A DNA stretch of 16,621 nucleotides, from assembly GCA_016839665.1 (NCBI GenBank), contig JAEOTU010000073.1, positions 1-16,621 on the forward strand. Direction: 5' to 3'. This stretch comes from Candidatus Hodarchaeota archaeon. Lineage in GTDB: Archaea > Asgardarchaeota > Heimdallarchaeia > Hodarchaeales > Hodarchaeaceae. Within the stretch, counting starts at the first letter, position 1, and each line of letters starts with the position of its first letter. The notes beneath the pieces were generated by a model. That model was not told the origin of the DNA, made no database searches, and saw only the letters and a list, made by a program, of their open reading frames with translations. Below, one piece after another: positions 15,667 to 16,621 of the stretch. Made by a program: the position numbers and the translations under genes.

Positions 15667-16467
15667 ATTGTGAGAAATAAAATATACTGTTGATTCGATA
15701 TACTGAGATTCTCCTCTTGATTACAATAAGAGAAGGATCATGAGAAGTTTGGAGAACTTTACGAAAACACTGGTGGGTTCTTGTAAAAAGGTTTGAAAAC
15801 CTAACTTGAATGAAACATTTGGCAATCCCACATTGTTTATCGCCTCAAATTTCTTCCTTCAAAGTCAATATAAATGAATTTCGTTGATGGTCAATGTTTC
15901 ACAATTTTGTGTAAAAAATAAAGGCCCTAGACACAATCGATCGTGATGATCAGATTTTTTTAATGAGAGTATCTTTAACAAAGTGACGATTAGTCTCTAA
16001 ATGTCCATATCTTAAGAACAATTTTTTTGTAGAGTCGCAAGAACACAGCTCATAACCCAAAAGATATGAGAATCGAATGTAATTACGAAACGATGAAGAA
16101 AACTATATTAAAGAAAGATGAAGTATCCAATATTAAGCAACTGGGCAATGAAACGAGTTCAGTAGCGAAAAAAATACCTGAATACCATGGAGTTTCACCG
16201 AATCGAAAAACCTTCTTTTTCCTAACGGTGAGACTCCCTCCCTCCCCCCTCTTATACTGCTCTTCTCTCAACTTGATTTTTTAGTCTTAGAATCTTGGAA
16301 CTATTGATAACTTCAACCTGATTTCCTACATTTCCACTTGATCTGAAGAATTAACCTAGCTACCAATGATTGACTTGGTAACAAAATATAAATTGGATAC
16401 AGATCTTTTGTCAAAGGTTCCTAAATTGAGGAGCGATGGTTACTGATGAAACTGTCTGAGAACGCTA
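15667..16467. other. About 800 bp without a convincing gene
   Basis: This gap lies between the metG start and the stop of the partial gene at the right edge. No tRNA, rRNA, CRISPR or recognisable protein is seen. It holds a TATA-like stretch upstream of metG (15673-15688), a T7 run near 15955-15961, a C-rich tract at 16236-16249 (G-rich on the minus strand), and a 6-bp inverted repeat TACCAA/TTGGTA at 16361-16380. Short open frames of 60-70 codons on both strands around 16066-16284 look like chance. An unrecognised small RNA is possible. Confidence 0.5.
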
Positions 16468-16621
16468 TTATGTGAGAGTTTTATTAATTTCTGACCCAAA
16501 AATTAAAGTTGCCGCAATATCATCAACTGACTCACCTAGAGCTTTAAAATTAGCCTTAGCTAACTTCTCTGACATGGTCTGTTTCATTGCTTTATAAACA
16601 GCGTATTGTTTATCAAGCGGA
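16468..16621 (-). CDS. C-terminal fragment of an unidentified protein
   Basis: On the minus strand a frame is open from the right edge (first whole codon at 16618-16620) to a TAA at 16468-16470, giving 50 residues. It reads LDKQYAVYKAMKQTM, then SEKLAKANFKALGESVDD, and ends IAATLIFGSEINKTLT. Composition is soluble and helical, and its AT-rich codon choice resembles the neighbouring genes. The upstream part lies outside the window, so the family cannot be told. It has the same direction as metG and the HipA-like gene. Confidence 0.55.
   Translation of the reverse strand, partial: PLDKQYAVYKAMKQTMSEKLAKANFKALGESVDDIAATLIFGSEINKTLT

Noticed and set aside
15935..15961. GATC repeat followed by seven T's, and a GTGATGA string, as a terminator or C/D-box RNA
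   Set aside because: The stem is only 4 bp, and no D box (CTGA) or second box pair is found at the required spacing.
16066..16284. Overlapping short open frames on both strands (72 and 62 codons)
   Set aside because: Neither has a family motif, a clear ribosome-binding site or gene-like composition; the plus-strand frame ends in a C-rich low-complexity tract.
16361..16380. TACCAA/TTGGTA inverted repeat as an operator or terminator
   Set aside because: A 6-bp AT-rich repeat with an 8-bp loop is expected by chance in this composition and is not placed at a gene boundary.
16441..16466. CTGATGA followed by GAAAC-like bases, reminiscent of a hammerhead ribozyme core
   Set aside because: The flanking stems needed for a hammerhead are absent.

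Overview
The window looks like a chromosomal piece of an AT-rich archaeon that carries a complete bacterial microcompartment (BMC) operon. The archaeal call rests mainly on a 5'-proximal fragment of ribosomal protein eS30 (S30e, minus strand, 149 to the left edge). That protein is found in Archaea and Eukarya but not in Bacteria. SD-like GGTGA motifs and AT-rich, TATA-like upstream regions fit the same picture. An Asgard or TACK lineage is a reasonable guess, but the sequence does not fix it.

Layout. On the left, minus strand, are a YkgJ-type cysteine-cluster protein and eS30. From about 1354 to 12254 a tight plus-strand operon of twelve genes encodes, in order: a citrate synthase–PduL fusion, BMC-H, a flavoprotein-like protein, BMC-P, a CoA-acylating aldehyde dehydrogenase (PduP/EutE type), a PduS/RnfC-like electron-transfer protein, a second BMC-H, a tandem BMC-T with a PduT-type Fe-S cysteine, an RpiB-like sugar-phosphate isomerase, BMC-P with a lysine/proline-rich tail, another BMC-P, a flavoprotein–DeoC fusion, and acetate kinase. 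On the right, minus strand, are a HipA/PI-kinase-fold protein, methionyl-tRNA synthetase, about 800 bp with no convincing gene, and the 3' end of an unidentified gene.

How the genes work together (inference from families). The gene set matches the sugar-phosphate-utilising class of BMC. DeoC would split 2-deoxyribose-5-phosphate into glyceraldehyde-3-phosphate and acetaldehyde inside the shell. The aldehyde dehydrogenase would make acetyl-CoA and NADH, PduL would make acetyl-phosphate and release CoA, and acetate kinase would make ATP and acetate. PduS plus the Fe-S BMC-T would carry electrons across the shell; the locus has no alcohol dehydrogenase to reoxidise NADH. RpiB would handle pentose phosphates. 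Four enzymes carry short amphipathic helices resembling encapsulation peptides.

The most unusual points are a full BMC locus next to archaeal genes and the fusion of citrate synthase to PduL. The fusion puts two acetyl-CoA-consuming, CoA-releasing activities on one polypeptide, a branch not part of the textbook BMC scheme. Also notable are the flavoprotein–DeoC fusion with a second stand-alone flavoprotein-like paralogue, the RpiB with Asp in place of the usual catalytic Cys, and the BMC-P with a histone-H1-like basic tail built partly from a 27-bp tandem repeat.
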